From positions 226,838-290,837 of the forward strand of contig NZ_LMBX01000002.1 of the NCBI RefSeq assembly GCF_001439605.1: a stretch of DNA of 64,000 nucleotides, given 5' to 3'. Shown here piece by piece: positions 62,562 to 64,000 of the stretch; the stretch's first letter is position 1; the number at the start of each line of letters is the position of its first letter. A model generated the notes under the pieces. The model saw only the letters and a list, made by a program, of their open reading frames with translations. It made no database searches and was not told the origin of the DNA. The position numbers and the translations under genes are program-made. This DNA is from Cytobacillus praedii. Lineage in GTDB: Bacteria; Bacillota; Bacilli; Bacillales; Cytobacillaceae.

Positions 62562-63794
62562 ATGAGTGACTATCAAAAAAACTTAGAAAAATATGCTGAG
62601 CTTGCGGTAAAAGTTGGTGTAAATATTCAAAAAGGGCAAACACTTGTCGTTAACACGACACTTGATTCAGCTGAGTTCGTCCGTCTTGTCGTAAAAAAAG
62701 CGTATGAGTCCGGTGCACATAATGTAGTTGTAAACTGGAGCGATGATGCTGTTTCACGCACAAAATACGAGCTTGCACCTGATGATGCTTTCACTGAATA
62801 TCCAGAATGGCGTGCAAAAGAAGTTGAAGAACTTGCTGAAAATGGTGCAGCATTCATGTCTGTTGTTTCTGCTAGCCCAGACTTGTTTAAAGGAATTAAC
62901 TCCGAACGCATTGCGAACTTCCAAAAAGCAGCAGGGAAAGCATTATCAAAATACAGAAAAATGATGATGGCTGACAAAGTCAGCTGGACAGTTATCGCTG
63001 CTCCATCTCCTGGGTGGGCTGACAAGGTTTTCCCTGATGCACCCGCAGAGGAAAGAGTTCAAATGCTGTGGGATGCAATCTTTAAAGCAACTCATACAAA
63101 TGTTGAAAATCCAGTTCAAGCATGGAAAAATCATGATGAAACCCTTCATGAAAAGGTAAATTACTTAAACAATAAACGCTATAGGAAGCTTCACTATACA
63201 GCACCTGGAACAGACTTAACAATTGAGCTTCCTGAAAAGCATTTATGGTGTGGTGCCGGAAGCATCAATGAAAAAGGACATGAATTTATGGCAAACATGC
63301 CGACAGAGGAAGTATTCACTGTGCCTTTAAGAACAGGTGTAAACGGTACGGTATCAAGCACAAAGCCTCTAAGCTATGGAGGCAATATTATTGATCGCTT
63401 TACACTCACATTTGAGAATGGCCGCATTGTCAATGTGAAAGCAGAAGAAGGCGAAGAAATTCTTAAACAACTTGTCGAAACAGACGAAGGCTCACATTAT
63501 CTTGGCGAAGTGGCACTAGTCCCTTTTAACTCGCCAATATCCCAATCCAACCTTCTATTCTACAACACTTTATTTGACGAAAATGCTTCTAACCACCTTG
63601 CTATCGGCAGTGCGTATGCATTCTGTTTAGAAGGCGGCAAGCAAATGTCTAGCGATGAATTGAAGGAACATGGATTAAACGAGAGCTTAACACATGTCGA
63701 CTTCATGATTGGCTCAGCTGAAATGGATATTGACGGCATTACTGCTGATGGAACATCTGAACCTGTCTTCCGTAATGGAGATTGGGCATTTTAA
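62562..63794 (+). CDS. ampS: M29-family aminopeptidase (AmpS/PepS-like)
   Basis: 410 residues. The C-terminal domain has the M29 metal-ligand set: NMPTEEVFT (two Glu), SHYLGEVALV (His and Glu), NHLAIGSAY (His) and HVDFMIGS (His and Asp). It is a cytoplasmic, metal-dependent leucyl/aminoacyl aminopeptidase of the thermophilic aminopeptidase T group. AAAAGGAGATTACATA precedes ATG. It stands alone with its own terminator. Confidence 0.94.
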   Translation: MSDYQKNLEKYAELAVKVGVNIQKGQTLVVNTTLDSAEFVRLVVKKAYESGAHNVVVNWSDDAVSRTKYELAPDDAFTEYPEWRAKEVEELAENGAAFMSVVSASPDLFKGINSERIANFQKAAGKALSKYRKMMMADKVSWTVIAAPSPGWADKVFPDAPAEERVQMLWDAIFKATHTNVENPVQAWKNHDETLHEKVNYLNNKRYRKLHYTAPGTDLTIELPEKHLWCGAGSINEKGHEFMANMPTEEVFTVPLRTGVNGTVSSTKPLSYGGNIIDRFTLTFENGRIVNVKAEEGEEILKQLVETDEGSHYLGEVALVPFNSPISQSNLLFYNTLFDENASNHLAIGSAYAFCLEGGKQMSSDELKEHGLNESLTHVDFMIGSAEMDIDGITADGTSEPVFRNGDWAF

Positions 63795-63810
63795 TAGGCA
63801 CATCTAAAGA

Positions 63811-63846
63811 TCATGCGGAATATCTCCGCATGATTTTTTATTTTTT
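63811..63846. terminator. Terminator after the aminopeptidase gene
   Basis: ATCATGCGGA and TCCGCATGAT form a 10-bp stem followed by TTTTATTTTTT. It may also serve the convergent gene at the right edge. Confidence 0.85.
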
Positions 63847-64000
63847 CCGCAAATACATCCATTCAACATTCCCTGCTTTATCCGTCAAAATTTCAATACT
63901 GTAGTTATGCGCCAAATAAACAGCAAGTTTTCCTTCATTCTTATTCATCTCTTGGTCGGGGGTTCCAAACAATTTTTTTACATTCGTTAATGTGGTTTTC
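63838..64000 (-). CDS. C-terminal part of an unidentified protein (runs off the right edge)
   Basis: 54 codons are visible, ending KAGNVEWMYLRKK before TAA. The text includes VKKLFGTPDQE and YSIEILTDKAGNV, a pattern seen in small secreted proteins with a folded SmpA/YjgB-like C-terminal domain. Too little is present to name the family. The start lies outside the window. Confidence 0.6.
   Translation of the reverse strand, partial: KTTLTNVKKLFGTPDQEMNKNEGKLAVYLAHNYSIEILTDKAGNVEWMYLRKK

Noticed and set aside
1..64000. Mobile elements, CRISPR arrays, tRNA or rRNA genes
   Set aside because: I saw no transposase or integrase motifs, no regularly spaced repeats and no tRNA-like cloverleaf in reading both strands, but I ran no search tool.

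Overview
The window looks like chromosomal DNA from a low-GC Bacillaceae (Bacillus sensu lato; I would not name a genus). Supporting evidence: AAAGGAGG-type ribosome sites, frequent GTG/TTG starts, SinR/SinI, a SipW/TasA matrix locus, a Bacillus-type MotAB pair and spo-family housekeeping genes. I saw no rRNA, tRNA, insertion sequence, prophage or CRISPR array.

Region 1 (0.1-11.3 kb) holds a small DUF1128 gene, then a minus-strand respiratory locus. It encodes a TatA translocase subunit, a 4Fe-4S subunit, an NrfD-type membrane anchor, a Tat-exported molybdopterin catalytic subunit and a TorD-like chaperone (order B-C-A, as in selenate reductase SrdBCA and related tetrathionate reductases). 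A near-perfect sigma-54 promoter precedes tatA. Immediately upstream lie genes for an NtrC-type activator, a Cache/HAMP/PAS histidine kinase and a lone ABC-type binding protein, which probably form the dedicated sensing system. mnmH (tRNA 2-selenouridine synthase) is divergent from it.

Region 2 (12.5-19.9 kb) is the biofilm fibre and switch locus. It contains sinR, two convergent small sinI-like antirepressor genes (both GTG starts; one too short for usual gene finders), a DUF5658 membrane protein, a zinc-ribbon protein, two TasA/CalY paralogues, a sortase-like-tailed surface protein and SipW. A c-di-GMP class I riboswitch lies in the leader of one sinI. GTTCTYT SinR-type boxes crowd the sipW upstream region. 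A 1 kb decayed stretch and a beta-helix protein gene follow.

Region 3 (20-48.7 kb) is a roughly 28 kb minus-strand exopolysaccharide cluster. It has two EpsC-type dehydratases (each preceded by a copy of the same structured RNA, probably the EAR/epsC antitermination element), GalE, an initiating sugar transferase, a SinR-like regulator, a metallophosphoesterase, an aminotransferase, the Wzz/tyrosine kinase/phosphatase trio, five glycosyltransferases, polymerase, flippase, RmlA, RmlB, a GNAT, WbqC, an M28 peptidase, an acyltransferase, a PLP decarboxylase and an ATP-grasp ligase. SinR-type boxes recur at its head. Regions 2 and 3 therefore look like one SinR-controlled matrix programme with a c-di-GMP input.

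Region 4 (48.9-64 kb) is ordinary core genome: psuK-psuG, marR plus an MFS exporter, motAB, small hydrophilic proteins, hutH with a leader hairpin, topB, an AtoE-type transporter, an MFS transporter, an M29 aminopeptidase and a truncated gene at the right edge.
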